64,000 bases of DNA from Clostridiales bacterium (GTDB taxonomy: Bacteria; Bacillota; Clostridia; Oscillospirales; Acutalibacteraceae). The DNA is taken from positions 1 to 64,000 of the forward strand of contig DXXG01000007.1 of assembly GCA_019416455.1 (NCBI GenBank), given 5' to 3'. Position numbers and translations under genes: made by a program. Positions 42,103 through 50,681 of the stretch are shown one piece after another; position 1 is the first letter of the stretch, and each line of letters starts with the position of its first letter. The notes below the pieces were generated by a model. The model worked only from the letters and a program-made list of their open reading frames with translations, was not told the origin of the DNA and made no database searches.

Positions 42103-42804
42103 ATGGATTACCGGATCGCGGCCTGCGATGATCGGAAAGAAGACCGGGACATGATCCAGGAGCTTACGCTCCAATGGGCAAGAAATCGATGTTTTGATGT
42201 GGAAGTAAAGCAATTTCCCTCTGGAGATGCTTTTCTCTTCCAATACGCCGAGGACAAGACTTGGGACATTTTACTGCTAGATGTAGAAATGCCCGGATGC
42301 AACGGTGTGGAACTGGCCAAACGAGTGCGGCAGGAAAACAAGCTGACACAGATCGTCTTTGTCACTGGTTATTCCGATTACATCGCCGAAGGCTACGATG
42401 TATCCGCTTTGCATTATCTGCTCAAACCTGTCAGCAGTGAAAAACTTTTCTCCGTGCTGAACCGGGCGGTGGAAAAACTCAAGCGCGATGGCCGTTCCCT
42501 GCTGCTGGAACTTCCCGAGGAACTGGTCCGCGTCCCCCTCTTTGAAGTGGAATATTTGGAGGTTCGCCAAAATTATGTCACCGTTCACACTGTCTCAAAC
42601 GCCTACACCGTCAAGAAAACCCTGACCGCCATGGAACAAGAGCTGGACGATCGTTTTTTCCGAGTGGGACGGTCCTATATCGTGAACCTGAGCAAAGTCC
42701 AAAAAGCTTCCAAGCGGGAAGCCGTACTGCTCAGCGGCGCGGCTATCCCCCTTCCCCGGGGCGGGTACGAAGCCTTGAACCAAGCCATCATTCAAAAGTT
42801 GTAA
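42103..42804 (+). CDS. LytTR-family response regulator
   Basis: A 233-residue regulator. AGGAGG precedes the ATG at 42103 (MDYRIAACDDRKED). Receiver domain with phospho-acceptor Asp in ILLLDVEMPG near 60 and Lys in LLKPVS near 107; LytTR domain about 135-230 (VEYLEVRQNYVTVHT, FFRVGRSYIVNLSKV). It is paired with the soluble kinase at 42815, ten bases on, and followed by two ABC exporters, the layout of bacteriocin or peptide immunity loci. It is only distantly like the regulator at 28305. Confidence 0.9.
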   Translation: MDYRIAACDDRKEDRDMIQELTLQWARNRCFDVEVKQFPSGDAFLFQYAEDKTWDILLLDVEMPGCNGVELAKRVRQENKLTQIVFVTGYSDYIAEGYDVSALHYLLKPVSSEKLFSVLNRAVEKLKRDGRSLLLELPEELVRVPLFEVEYLEVRQNYVTVHTVSNAYTVKKTLTAMEQELDDRFFRVGRSYIVNLSKVQKASKREAVLLSGAAIPLPRGGYEALNQAIIQKL

Positions 42805-42814
42805 GGAGGCTCTT

Positions 42815-43495
42815 ATGGGATTCTTTTCCAGACGAATGGACCAACGCATTTCCGCTACCCAGAAACAGTTCATGGAAACCCATTACCGGGAAGTGGAACA
42901 CATGTACCGGGAAATGCGGGGCTGGCGTCATGACTTCCGCAACCATATCCAGCTGTTGAAAACTTACGCTCAAAAAGGGGATCTAGAGGCCGTTCGCTCC
43001 TACTTGTCAGAGCTGGAAAGCGATTTGAAACGGGTGGATCCCATGGTCAAAACAGGAAACACTATGGCCGACGCCATTTTAAACAGCAAGATCTCCCTGG
43101 CAAAATCTCAGGGGATCCCTGTGCGGGCAGACGCGCACATTCCGGTGAAACTGTCCATCTCGGACGTAGATCTCTGCGTGATCCTGGGGAACCTGTTCGA
43201 CAACGCCATCGAGGCCAATCTTCAGCTTCCCGAAGGCCAGCGAATGATCCGGATCTACATGGACATGAAAGGCAACCAGCTGTATATCTCCTTTACCAAT
43301 TTCGCCCCTGGTGACAAACAAGAAAAGGTGAACGGCCGCTTTTTCACCACAAAAGGAAAAGGGCACGGCTACGGACTTTCCCGCATGGACGCCGTGGTCC
43401 AGAGACTGGGAGGATACCTGCGCCGGGCCAGCGAGGAAGGCGCTTTCACCACGGAGATCCTTCTGCCTCAGGAGGGAATGCAATTCATCCCCTGA
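42815..43495 (+). CDS. soluble GHKL histidine kinase without membrane sensor
   Basis: A 226-residue kinase core. AAGGAGG precedes the ATG at 42815. It starts directly in the dimerisation helix (WRHDFRNHIQLLK, phospho-acceptor His near 39) and has the N-box NLFDNAIEANL and G-box KGKGHGYGLS. AgrC/BlpH-type relatives have about 200 residues of membrane sensor in front, wholly absent here. A clean ribosome site and coupling to the regulator indicate that this is the intended form. Input may come from a cytoplasmic signal or from another protein such as the neighbouring ABC transporters. Confidence 0.85.
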   Translation: MGFFSRRMDQRISATQKQFMETHYREVEHMYREMRGWRHDFRNHIQLLKTYAQKGDLEAVRSYLSELESDLKRVDPMVKTGNTMADAILNSKISLAKSQGIPVRADAHIPVKLSISDVDLCVILGNLFDNAIEANLQLPEGQRMIRIYMDMKGNQLYISFTNFAPGDKQEKVNGRFFTTKGKGHGYGLSRMDAVVQRLGGYLRRASEEGAFTTEILLPQEGMQFIP

Positions 43496-43509
43496 AACCA
43501 GCGATTCAT

Positions 43510-43536
43510 CCCCGGAAATCCCCGGGGTTATTTTTT
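43510..43536 (+). terminator. weak hairpin with T-tract after the kinase gene
   Basis: CCCCGG (43510-43515) pairs with CCGGGG (43522-43527), followed by TTATTTTTT. It may partly separate the two-component pair from the ABC genes; a TATACT box at 43541-43546 could restart transcription. Confidence 0.5.
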
Positions 43537-43569
43537 GCGGTATACTTAACCTGCAAAGGGGGATTCTCT

Positions 43570-45393
43570 ATGGAAGAAGCAACTCAACATAAACCCACTT
43601 ACAACACGGCTCAAAACGTGGGATACATGATCCGTTTGGCTTGGCACAATCACAAAAGCGTGCTGGCCCTGTGTTTAATTCTGGCGCTGCTTCATGTGGC
43701 CATCAGCCTGACGGAACTGTTTTTGGCTCCCTTGGTGCTGGGCAAAGTGGAATCTGCCGCGCCCTTGAGGGAACTGTTCATCACCATTGGGGCTATGGCC
43801 GGTACTCTGGCAGTGCTGAAAACCTTGCAAAGCTACACAGAGCAGAACTCACATTTTGGCAGGATAAAGCTGCGGTTGGACCTGGTGCTGCAAATCGTTT
43901 TAAAGTCAGTGACCACCGCCTATCCTAACGTGGGAGACCCTGATTTAGAAAAGGAAAAAGAACACGCTATGGAAGCCAACAGCTCCAACAGCAGCCCGGG
44001 AGAGGCCATTTGGCGAGTGTTGACAGAGATCCTGCAAAACCTGGTGGGCTTTGGCATTTATCTGGCGCTGTTTTTCAGCCTTGACCCGGTGCTGATCCTC
44101 ATTGCGGTGGTGACCTCCGTTCTAAGCTATCTGATTTCCCGCAAGGGAGCCAAGTGGTCCTTCGCCCATCGCAAAGAAGAGGGCGCCTTGGGTCAGAAAA
44201 TGAGTTACATCCGCAACAAGTCCGCGGATCGAGGTGCGCTCAAGGATATTCTGATCTTCGGCATGGGAGATTGGCTTGAGGAGATCTACCTCTCTGTGCT
44301 CAAAATCTACGGAGATTTTCGGTTTCGGGAACAGCGGATGTATCTGCTGGGGGATCTGGCTGAGGTGGTCTTGACTTTTCTGCGCAATGGCGCCGCCTAT
44401 GGCTATCTACTGATGCTGACTCTTCGGGAAGGCCTTCCCGCTTCCCAGTTCCTGCTGTACTTTACCGTGGTAGGCAGCTTCACCACCTGGGTAACGGGGA
44501 TCTTAAAAAACCTGGGGGAACTGCATCAATTCAGCTTGGAACTGTGCAGCATGCGGAATTATCTGGAAGCCCCGGAGCCGTTCTTATTTAAAGAGGGCAA
44601 ACCCCTGGCACCAGAAAAAGGCAAGGCATATGAGATCCGGCTGCGGGATGTCTCCTTTCGATATCCTGGAGCGGAGAAAGACACCCTTTCCCACATTGAT
44701 CTAACGGTAAAACCCGGAGAAAAACTGGCCATTGTGGGTCTCAACGGCGCTGGCAAGACCACTTTGATGAAGTTGGTCTGCGGATTGCTGGACCCCACCG
44801 GCGGTCAAGTGCTTCTAAACGGAGAGGATATCCGCCAATTCAACCGACAAGATTACTACACACTGTTCTCCACGGTATTTCAGGACTTTTCTGTCTTTGA
44901 CACCACTTTTGCTGACAACATCACCCAAAACCCGGAAACCTGGGACCATTCCCGGTTGGAGGACGCGGTGCGCAAGGCTGGGTTGTGGGAGAAATACCAA
45001 TCCCTTCCCCAAGGAGAGGCTACGCACATCGGCACGGGGATCTATGAGGACGGCATTCAACTGTCCGGTGGGGAATTGCAGCGTCTGATGCTGGCCCGGG
45101 CTTTGTACAAGGACGGTCCTATCATCATATTGGACGAACCCACCGCCGCTCTGGACCCCATCGCCGAGCACCAGCTCTACTTGCGGTACAGCGAACTGAC
45201 TCAGGGAAGAACCTCTTTTTATATTTCCCACCGGCTGTCCTCTACCCGATTCTGTGACAGGATCCTGCTGCTGGGAGATGGAAAGATCCTGGAAGAGGGA
45301 ACTCATCAGTCCCTGCTGGATTTAGGTGGAAAGTACGCGGAACTTTTTGAAGTCCAAAGTCAGTACTACAAGGAGGGGAATGCTCATGAGTAA
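43570..45393 (+). CDS. ABC exporter half-transporter 1
   Basis: A 607-residue protein with AAAGGGGG before the ATG at 43570. About six membrane helices in residues 25-320. ATPase domain (about 355-600) with Walker A GLNGAGKTT, signature LSGGELQRLMLARAL, Walker B IIILDEPTAALD with catalytic Glu, and H-loop YISHRLSS. It overlaps the next exporter gene by eight bases, so the two products probably make a heterodimer. Both have complete catalytic sites, unlike BmrCD-type pairs with one degenerate site. Export of a peptide or antimicrobial is likely given the LytTR/GHKL context. Confidence 0.88.
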   Translation: MEEATQHKPTYNTAQNVGYMIRLAWHNHKSVLALCLILALLHVAISLTELFLAPLVLGKVESAAPLRELFITIGAMAGTLAVLKTLQSYTEQNSHFGRIKLRLDLVLQIVLKSVTTAYPNVGDPDLEKEKEHAMEANSSNSSPGEAIWRVLTEILQNLVGFGIYLALFFSLDPVLILIAVVTSVLSYLISRKGAKWSFAHRKEEGALGQKMSYIRNKSADRGALKDILIFGMGDWLEEIYLSVLKIYGDFRFREQRMYLLGDLAEVVLTFLRNGAAYGYLLMLTLREGLPASQFLLYFTVVGSFTTWVTGILKNLGELHQFSLELCSMRNYLEAPEPFLFKEGKPLAPEKGKAYEIRLRDVSFRYPGAEKDTLSHIDLTVKPGEKLAIVGLNGAGKTTLMKLVCGLLDPTGGQVLLNGEDIRQFNRQDYYTLFSTVFQDFSVFDTTFADNITQNPETWDHSRLEDAVRKAGLWEKYQSLPQGEATHIGTGIYEDGIQLSGGELQRLMLARALYKDGPIIILDEPTAALDPIAEHQLYLRYSELTQGRTSFYISHRLSSTRFCDRILLLGDGKILEEGTHQSLLDLGGKYAELFEVQSQYYKEGNAHE

Positions 45394-47275
45394 AAAAGAT
45401 TCCTTGGCAGGCTTCGGGGAAACACTGAGCGCCACTTTGCGGGCTTTTCGGATCTGGCACAAATACTCCCCTCAGATGCTGCCCTCCATGGTGATCCATA
45501 GCATTTTGGCGTCAACCACTCCCTACGTGACCATCTATTTTTCCTCTCAGATCCTGAACGAGCTTGCGGGAAACCGAGATCCGGCCAGATTGACTTTCTT
45601 GGTGGGGCTTACCATTGGTTTGACCGCACTGTTAGGGTTACTTACCGCCGCGGCAAACCGGTGGCATCTGGCACTCGTCAACCAAATGTACCACACTAAC
45701 CGACTGGTGGAAACAAAGAAACTGCTGTCCATGGATTTCCAGGCCGCCGACGATCCTCTCACCCATGAGACCCTGACCTACATGTGGGAAATTTTCAACT
45801 GGAACGGCCATGGGCTGCCGTTCGTCATCATCCGCGGGGAGGAACTGATCAAACCCCTATTTGGCATTTTGGGAGCGATCGCTCTGACGGTCACGCTTTT
45901 TACCCAGCAGGTGCCCTCCTCCGCTGGAAATTTGACCTTGCTGAATAACCCATTCCTTATCCTATTGATCCTGGTGGTACTGCTGGGAGTGACTTTGCTC
46001 TCTCCCCTTTTTGAAAAGCAATCGGTTCGGCTGGTAACCAACATCGCCAAATCCGCAACGGGCGCCAACCGCCACTTCAACTTTATTTTCGCCAACATGC
46101 AGGACGTCTCCCGCTGTGTGGACGCACGTATGTACCGCCAAGACAGGCTCATCCGACATTACACCAAGAAAAACAACACGTTCCTGCCCGGAGGTCCCAT
46201 AGCACGGCACTCCAAAGGCTCTATCGGCTTGTGGGCCGCGGCTGCCTCCGGGATATCCGGGGTGTTCACAGGACTCGCTTATGGCTTTGTCTGCCTGAAA
46301 GCCTGGGCCGGCGCCTTCGCTGTGGGCAGTGTGGCACAGTATGTGGCAGCCATCACCGCCTTGTCCGGAAATATCAGTCAGCTGGTCACCGCCTGGGAAG
46401 GATTCTGCTCCAACGCGGTATTCTTACGGAAAACCTTTGCTTTTATCGATACGCCCAACCGAATGTACCAGGGCAGCCTGACAACCGAAAAACGCAGCGA
46501 CCACAACTATGAGATCGAATTTCGGGATGTATCCTTTCAATATCCCAACACGGAAACATGGTCATTACGCCATGTAAATATAAAATTCCGCGTCGGCAGC
46601 CGCCTTGCAGTGGTGGGAGAAAATGGCTCAGGCAAAACCACCTTCATAAAGCTGCTGTGCAGACTCTATGATCCCACAGAGGGTGTAATCCTTCTCAACG
46701 GCATTGACATCCGAAAGTATGACTACCAGGAGTATCTCGCCTTATTTTCCGTGGTCTTTCAGGATTTTCAGCTGTTGGGATTCCCTCTTGGTCAAAACGT
46801 GGCCGCCGCTGTAAAGTACGATAGCCACCAAGCAGAATCCTGCCTGGAAATGGCTGGTTTCGGTCAACGGCTGCAAACCCTCCCCCTGGGATTAGAAACG
46901 CCTCTTTCCAAAGAATTTGACGAAAACGGCATTCGAGTATCCGGAGGGGAAGCCCAGAAGATCGCCCTGGCACGAGCCCTGTACAAGAACGCCCCCTTCG
47001 TGGTATTGGACGAACCCACCGCCGCCCTGGACCCTGTGGCGGAGATGGAAGTCTATCAGAACTTCGATAAGATCGTTGGGGACAAAACCACGGTCTACAT
47101 CAGCCACCGGCTCTCTTCCTGCAAATTCTGCGATGAGATCGCTGTGTTTGACCACGGACAGATCATTCAGCGAGGCAGTCACCAAGATCTGGTTGAAAGC
47201 CCCGGCAAATACCGGGACCTGTGGCAGGCCCAAGCACAGTATTACTCCCATCAGCCTGACCCACGCGCCACGTAA
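45386..47275 (+). CDS. ABC exporter half-transporter 2
   Basis: A 629-residue protein. AAGGAGG lies within the end of the preceding gene and serves the ATG at 45386 (MSKKDSLAGFGETL); longer frames have no ribosome site. Membrane domain about 30-330, ATPase about 375-620 with Walker A GENGSGKTT, signature VSGGEAQKIALARAL (Val and EAQK in place of the usual LSGGQ), Walker B FVVLDEPTAALD and H-loop YISHRLSS. It is the last gene of the operon before a 17-bp terminator. Confidence 0.88.
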   Translation: MSKKDSLAGFGETLSATLRAFRIWHKYSPQMLPSMVIHSILASTTPYVTIYFSSQILNELAGNRDPARLTFLVGLTIGLTALLGLLTAAANRWHLALVNQMYHTNRLVETKKLLSMDFQAADDPLTHETLTYMWEIFNWNGHGLPFVIIRGEELIKPLFGILGAIALTVTLFTQQVPSSAGNLTLLNNPFLILLILVVLLGVTLLSPLFEKQSVRLVTNIAKSATGANRHFNFIFANMQDVSRCVDARMYRQDRLIRHYTKKNNTFLPGGPIARHSKGSIGLWAAAASGISGVFTGLAYGFVCLKAWAGAFAVGSVAQYVAAITALSGNISQLVTAWEGFCSNAVFLRKTFAFIDTPNRMYQGSLTTEKRSDHNYEIEFRDVSFQYPNTETWSLRHVNIKFRVGSRLAVVGENGSGKTTFIKLLCRLYDPTEGVILLNGIDIRKYDYQEYLALFSVVFQDFQLLGFPLGQNVAAAVKYDSHQAESCLEMAGFGQRLQTLPLGLETPLSKEFDENGIRVSGGEAQKIALARALYKNAPFVVLDEPTAALDPVAEMEVYQNFDKIVGDKTTVYISHRLSSCKFCDEIAVFDHGQIIQRGSHQDLVESPGKYRDLWQAQAQYYSHQPDPRAT

Positions 47276-47372
47276 ACGCGCCTGTGATTCCCACTTTTTT
47301 CGGGCCGCGTTTTGAAATTCGGCTCTGAACGGATCCTGATTTCGGCCTTTACGCTCTTTCTCCATTCCAAAT

Positions 47373-47421
47373 AAACGCACCGTGATTCCTCTTTTTATAG
47401 TCGGAATCACGGTGCGTTTTT
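47373..47421 (+). terminator. terminator of the LytTR/ABC operon
   Basis: Perfect 17-bp stem, 47373-47389 with 47403-47419, then a T-run. Confidence 0.85.
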
Positions 47422-47514
47422 GCATCTCTGGTCCCCCAACGTAAATAATTTTTCCAAATTGCTCCTTTCTTCCCTAAAAGAAGTCTTTTACTGTCAGGAA
47501 AAATGTTCCTCCAG

Positions 47515-47543
47515 TTGACATTTCTCTGTCAATCTGATACAAT
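47515..47543 (+). promoter_or_regulatory. promoter of the peptide importer operon
   Basis: TTGACA (47515-47520), 17 bases, TACAAT (47538-47543). The leader to the GTG start at 47659 is about 110 bases, with no structure I could assign. Confidence 0.75.
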
Positions 47544-47658
47544 GAAACGGTTTTTATAAAGTGTCTATTCCAGAGAAACACTTCATGAGTTTATCCCTTT
47601 AAAGTGTTCTCCCATGCTGGACACTCAAATCACAAATGAGGAAAGAAGGAGAAAGACA

Positions 47659-49569
47659 GTGAAGAAAACCAAAAAAATCCTGTCTCTGCTGCTCGCAGGA
47701 CTCCTGACCGTTTCCGTAGCAGCCTGCGGCCAGCAAGCTGTTACCAACGATCAGACTTCTGAGGTCTCTCAGACCTCAGAAACTAGCTCAGATCTGAGCT
47801 CCGAAACAACTGGTGAAAAACCCTCCGAGCCCACTGGCCAGCTGGTCATCGGCTCCATCTCCCAGGTCATCAACGAGTTTTATGACACCGGGTTCTCCAA
47901 CTCCGAGACCAACTACAACATGTACGAATTGATCCACGGCGGCTATGACGCTGTGGTGTTCTCCAAGGAAGGCGAGTTCGTTTACAACGACACCGTAGTC
48001 GCCAGCCACGAGGAGACTGAGAATGAGGACGGCACCAAGACCTACACCGTCACCATCAACGACGGCCTGGTTTGGAGCGATGGTAATCCCATCACCGCTA
48101 AGGATTACGTTTTCGCCATGCTGCTGGAGAACAGCAACGAAATGGCTGGCGTGGACGGCTATCCCTGCAACAGCGGTTATTCCGTGGTGGGCTATGAGCA
48201 GTGGCTGGACGGCTCTGCCGACACCTTCGCCGGCATCCATCTGGTGGACGATATGACCTACTCTATCACCATCAAGGCCGAAGAGCTGCCCTACCACTAC
48301 GACATCACTTATGCTAACGCCCGGCCCCGGCCGATGCATGTGATCGCTCCTGACTGCGATGTGGAAGACACCGAGAATGGCGCTACCATCACCGGTGAGT
48401 TCACCACCGAGCTGCTCCAGGAAACCATCAACAACACTGAGACCGGCTACCGCTTCAATCCCAAGGTCACTTGCGGCCCCTACCTGTTCGATAACTTCGA
48501 CGAGGCTGGCCAGCAGGCTACCCTGAAGGTCAACCCCGAGTTCGTGGGTGACTACCGCGGCGTGAAGCCCTCCATTGCCACTCTGATCATCAAGACCGTG
48601 TCCAGCGACACCATGATGAACGAGCTGGAGAGCGGCTCTGTGGACTTGCTGTACGGCTGCTCCGGCGGCGAGACCATCAACGCTGGTCTGGATCTGGTGG
48701 AGGAAGGCAAGGCTGCCGACACCACCTACATGCGTAACGGCTACGGCCAGCTGCAGTTCGACTGCAGCCAGTTCCCCACCGATTCCCAGAACGTGCGTCA
48801 GGCTATTGCCTACTGCCTGGATCGTAACGAGTTCGCTCGTCAGTACACCGGCGGCTACGGCTCCGTGGTGCACTCCTTCTATGGTCTGGCTCAGTGGGAG
48901 TACGCTGAGTCCGTTGACTGGATCAACGAGAACCTGAACACCTACGACATGAACGTGGACGCTGCCATCGAGCTGCTGGAAGCTGACGGCTGGACCCTGA
49001 ACGCTGACGGCACTCCCTATTCCGGCGAAGGCACCCGTTACAAGGATGTCAACGGTGAGTTGAAGCCCCTGGTGATCACCTGGTGCAACTCCGAGGGCAA
49101 CCCCGTTTCCGAGCTGCTGGCCACCATGCTGCCCGAGAATATGGCTCAGGCTGGTATGGAGCTGCAGCCCACCACCACCGACTTCGCTACTCTGCAGAAT
49201 GGTATCATGCATACTGGTGACACCATCTACAACATGTACAACCTGGCTACCGGCTTTGCCAGCGCCAGCTCTCCCTGGTACTACTTCTCCAGCGACGAAG
49301 CCTGGATGGGCAGCTACAACAACAACTGGATCGCCGATCAGGAACTCAACGACGCTGTGGTTCCCATCAAGAGCATCCCCTATGATGACCATGATGGCTG
49401 GCTGACCGCTTGGCAGAACTTCATCAAGGTTTGGAACGAGAAGCTTCCCAACATCCCCCTGTACTCCGACGAGTACTATGACTTCTACTCCACCCGCGTT
49501 CAGGGTTGGGAGAACACTGCCACCTGGGGCTGGCAGAACGCTGTTCTGGATGCTTGGGTCACCGAGTAA
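47659..49569 (+). CDS. peptide-binding lipoprotein (SBP_bac_5 family)
   Basis: A 636-residue lipoprotein starting at GTG 47659 with AAGGAG upstream. Signal peptide with lipobox VSVAAC (Cys near 23) and a Ser/Thr/Glu-rich tether. The family 5 core shows VWSDGNPITAKDYVFAMLL near 150 and VRQAIAYCLDRNEFARQ near 385. It is long for the family (usual 520-560). Codon use is strongly biased (GGC, CTG, AAC, ACC), unlike most of the window, as in highly expressed genes. It feeds the DppBCDF-type importer downstream. The exact peptide class is unknown. Confidence 0.9.
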   Translation: MKKTKKILSLLLAGLLTVSVAACGQQAVTNDQTSEVSQTSETSSDLSSETTGEKPSEPTGQLVIGSISQVINEFYDTGFSNSETNYNMYELIHGGYDAVVFSKEGEFVYNDTVVASHEETENEDGTKTYTVTINDGLVWSDGNPITAKDYVFAMLLENSNEMAGVDGYPCNSGYSVVGYEQWLDGSADTFAGIHLVDDMTYSITIKAEELPYHYDITYANARPRPMHVIAPDCDVEDTENGATITGEFTTELLQETINNTETGYRFNPKVTCGPYLFDNFDEAGQQATLKVNPEFVGDYRGVKPSIATLIIKTVSSDTMMNELESGSVDLLYGCSGGETINAGLDLVEEGKAADTTYMRNGYGQLQFDCSQFPTDSQNVRQAIAYCLDRNEFARQYTGGYGSVVHSFYGLAQWEYAESVDWINENLNTYDMNVDAAIELLEADGWTLNADGTPYSGEGTRYKDVNGELKPLVITWCNSEGNPVSELLATMLPENMAQAGMELQPTTTDFATLQNGIMHTGDTIYNMYNLATGFASASSPWYYFSSDEAWMGSYNNNWIADQELNDAVVPIKSIPYDDHDGWLTAWQNFIKVWNEKLPNIPLYSDEYYDFYSTRVQGWENTATWGWQNAVLDAWVTE

Positions 49570-49601
49570 GACCAAACAATAAAATGTGCCTTTAGAAGAG
49601 T

Positions 49602-49638
49602 CCGGCGGACCCCTTATGCTGGGGACCGCCGGTTCTTT
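49602..49638 (+). terminator. intercistronic hairpin between binding protein and permease
   Basis: CCGGCGGACCCC (49602-49613) pairs with GGGGACCGCCGG (49621-49632), followed by TTCTTTT. Such partial terminators commonly make the binding protein more abundant than the membrane parts. Confidence 0.7.
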
Positions 49639-49674
49639 TAAAACAAGCAACTATTTGAATAGGGGGGAAAATGT

Positions 49675-50667
49675 GTGGGAAAAGGCAGATATCTGCTGAA
49701 GAGATTTATCTATATCGTCTTCGTTTTCTTCATCATTTCCATTTTGATGTTTTTCATCTATAAAATCATGCCTGGCGATCCTGTCACTATGATGCTGGGC
49801 GATGCCAAAACAAATATGCGGCCCGATCAGTACGAACAGCTCTATGAAAAGACCAAAGAGAGCTTGGGCCTGAACGACAGCCTGGTGGTGCAGTATTTCC
49901 ACTGGATCTTCAACATGCTCACCGGCAACTTCGGTTATTCTACTCAGTATAAGCAGCCGGTCATCAACATGATCGGTACTCCCATGGGTAACACCCTGAT
50001 GCTCAACCTGTCCTCAATGATCCTCACCTTCCTCATTGCACTGCCTCTGGGCATTGCAACTGCCGTGCGCCGCAACACTGTGTTCGACAAGGCAGTACAG
50101 GTGATCACCATTGTGGGTTACAGCTTGCCCGCCTTTATCATCGCACTGTTGGCCATTTTCGCTTTTTCCGTAAAGATCCCCATCTTCCCCATCAGTGGTG
50201 TGCGCACCGCCGGGTTTGAGGGGAACGCCGTTCAAACGGCTCTGGATACGGCCTGGCATATGGCCTTGCCTATGCTGGTCATGTCTATCTCCGGCATCGG
50301 CAGCATCACCCGGTACGTGCGCGCCGCTATGATCGACGTGCTGCGCATGGACTATATCAAGACTGCCCGTGCCAAGGGTCTTCGGGAAAAAGTGGTCATT
50401 TATGTCCACGCCTTCCGCAACGCCTTGATTCCTGTGGTGACCATCGCCACCGGATGGGTGGTTTCTCTGTTCGGCGGGTCTATCGTCATCGAGAACGTGT
50501 TCCTGTGGCCCGGCCTTGGTCAGACTCTGATCAACGGCTTGATGCAGCGGGACTTCTCCGTGGTCTTGACCATGCAGATGTTCTATGTGGTGCTGTCCCT
50601 TACGGGCAACGTCATCATGGACATCGCCTACACCATCGTGGATCCCCGTGTCCGCCTTGAGAACTGA
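49675..50667 (+). CDS. dppB: peptide ABC importer permease, DppB type
   Basis: A 330-residue permease starting at GTG 49675 behind AGGGGGG. Six membrane helices, N-terminal KRFIYIVFVFFIISILMFFI, the family segment PGDPVTMMLG, and the EAA coupling loop AKGLREKVVIYVHAFRNALIPV. It has the normal family length, in contrast to its partner at 50682, and would pair with it in the membrane. Confidence 0.92.
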   Translation: MGKGRYLLKRFIYIVFVFFIISILMFFIYKIMPGDPVTMMLGDAKTNMRPDQYEQLYEKTKESLGLNDSLVVQYFHWIFNMLTGNFGYSTQYKQPVINMIGTPMGNTLMLNLSSMILTFLIALPLGIATAVRRNTVFDKAVQVITIVGYSLPAFIIALLAIFAFSVKIPIFPISGVRTAGFEGNAVQTALDTAWHMALPMLVMSISGIGSITRYVRAAMIDVLRMDYIKTARAKGLREKVVIYVHAFRNALIPVVTIATGWVVSLFGGSIVIENVFLWPGLGQTLINGLMQRDFSVVLTMQMFYVVLSLTGNVIMDIAYTIVDPRVRLEN

Positions 50668-50681
50668 GAGGAGGGAAAAAC

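Noticed and set aside
47788..49650. A 620-codon open frame antisense to the peptide-binding protein gene
   Set aside because: It is the mirror of a strongly codon-biased gene; no ribosome site, no domain, and composition (Val/His/Gly-rich) typical of antisense shadows.
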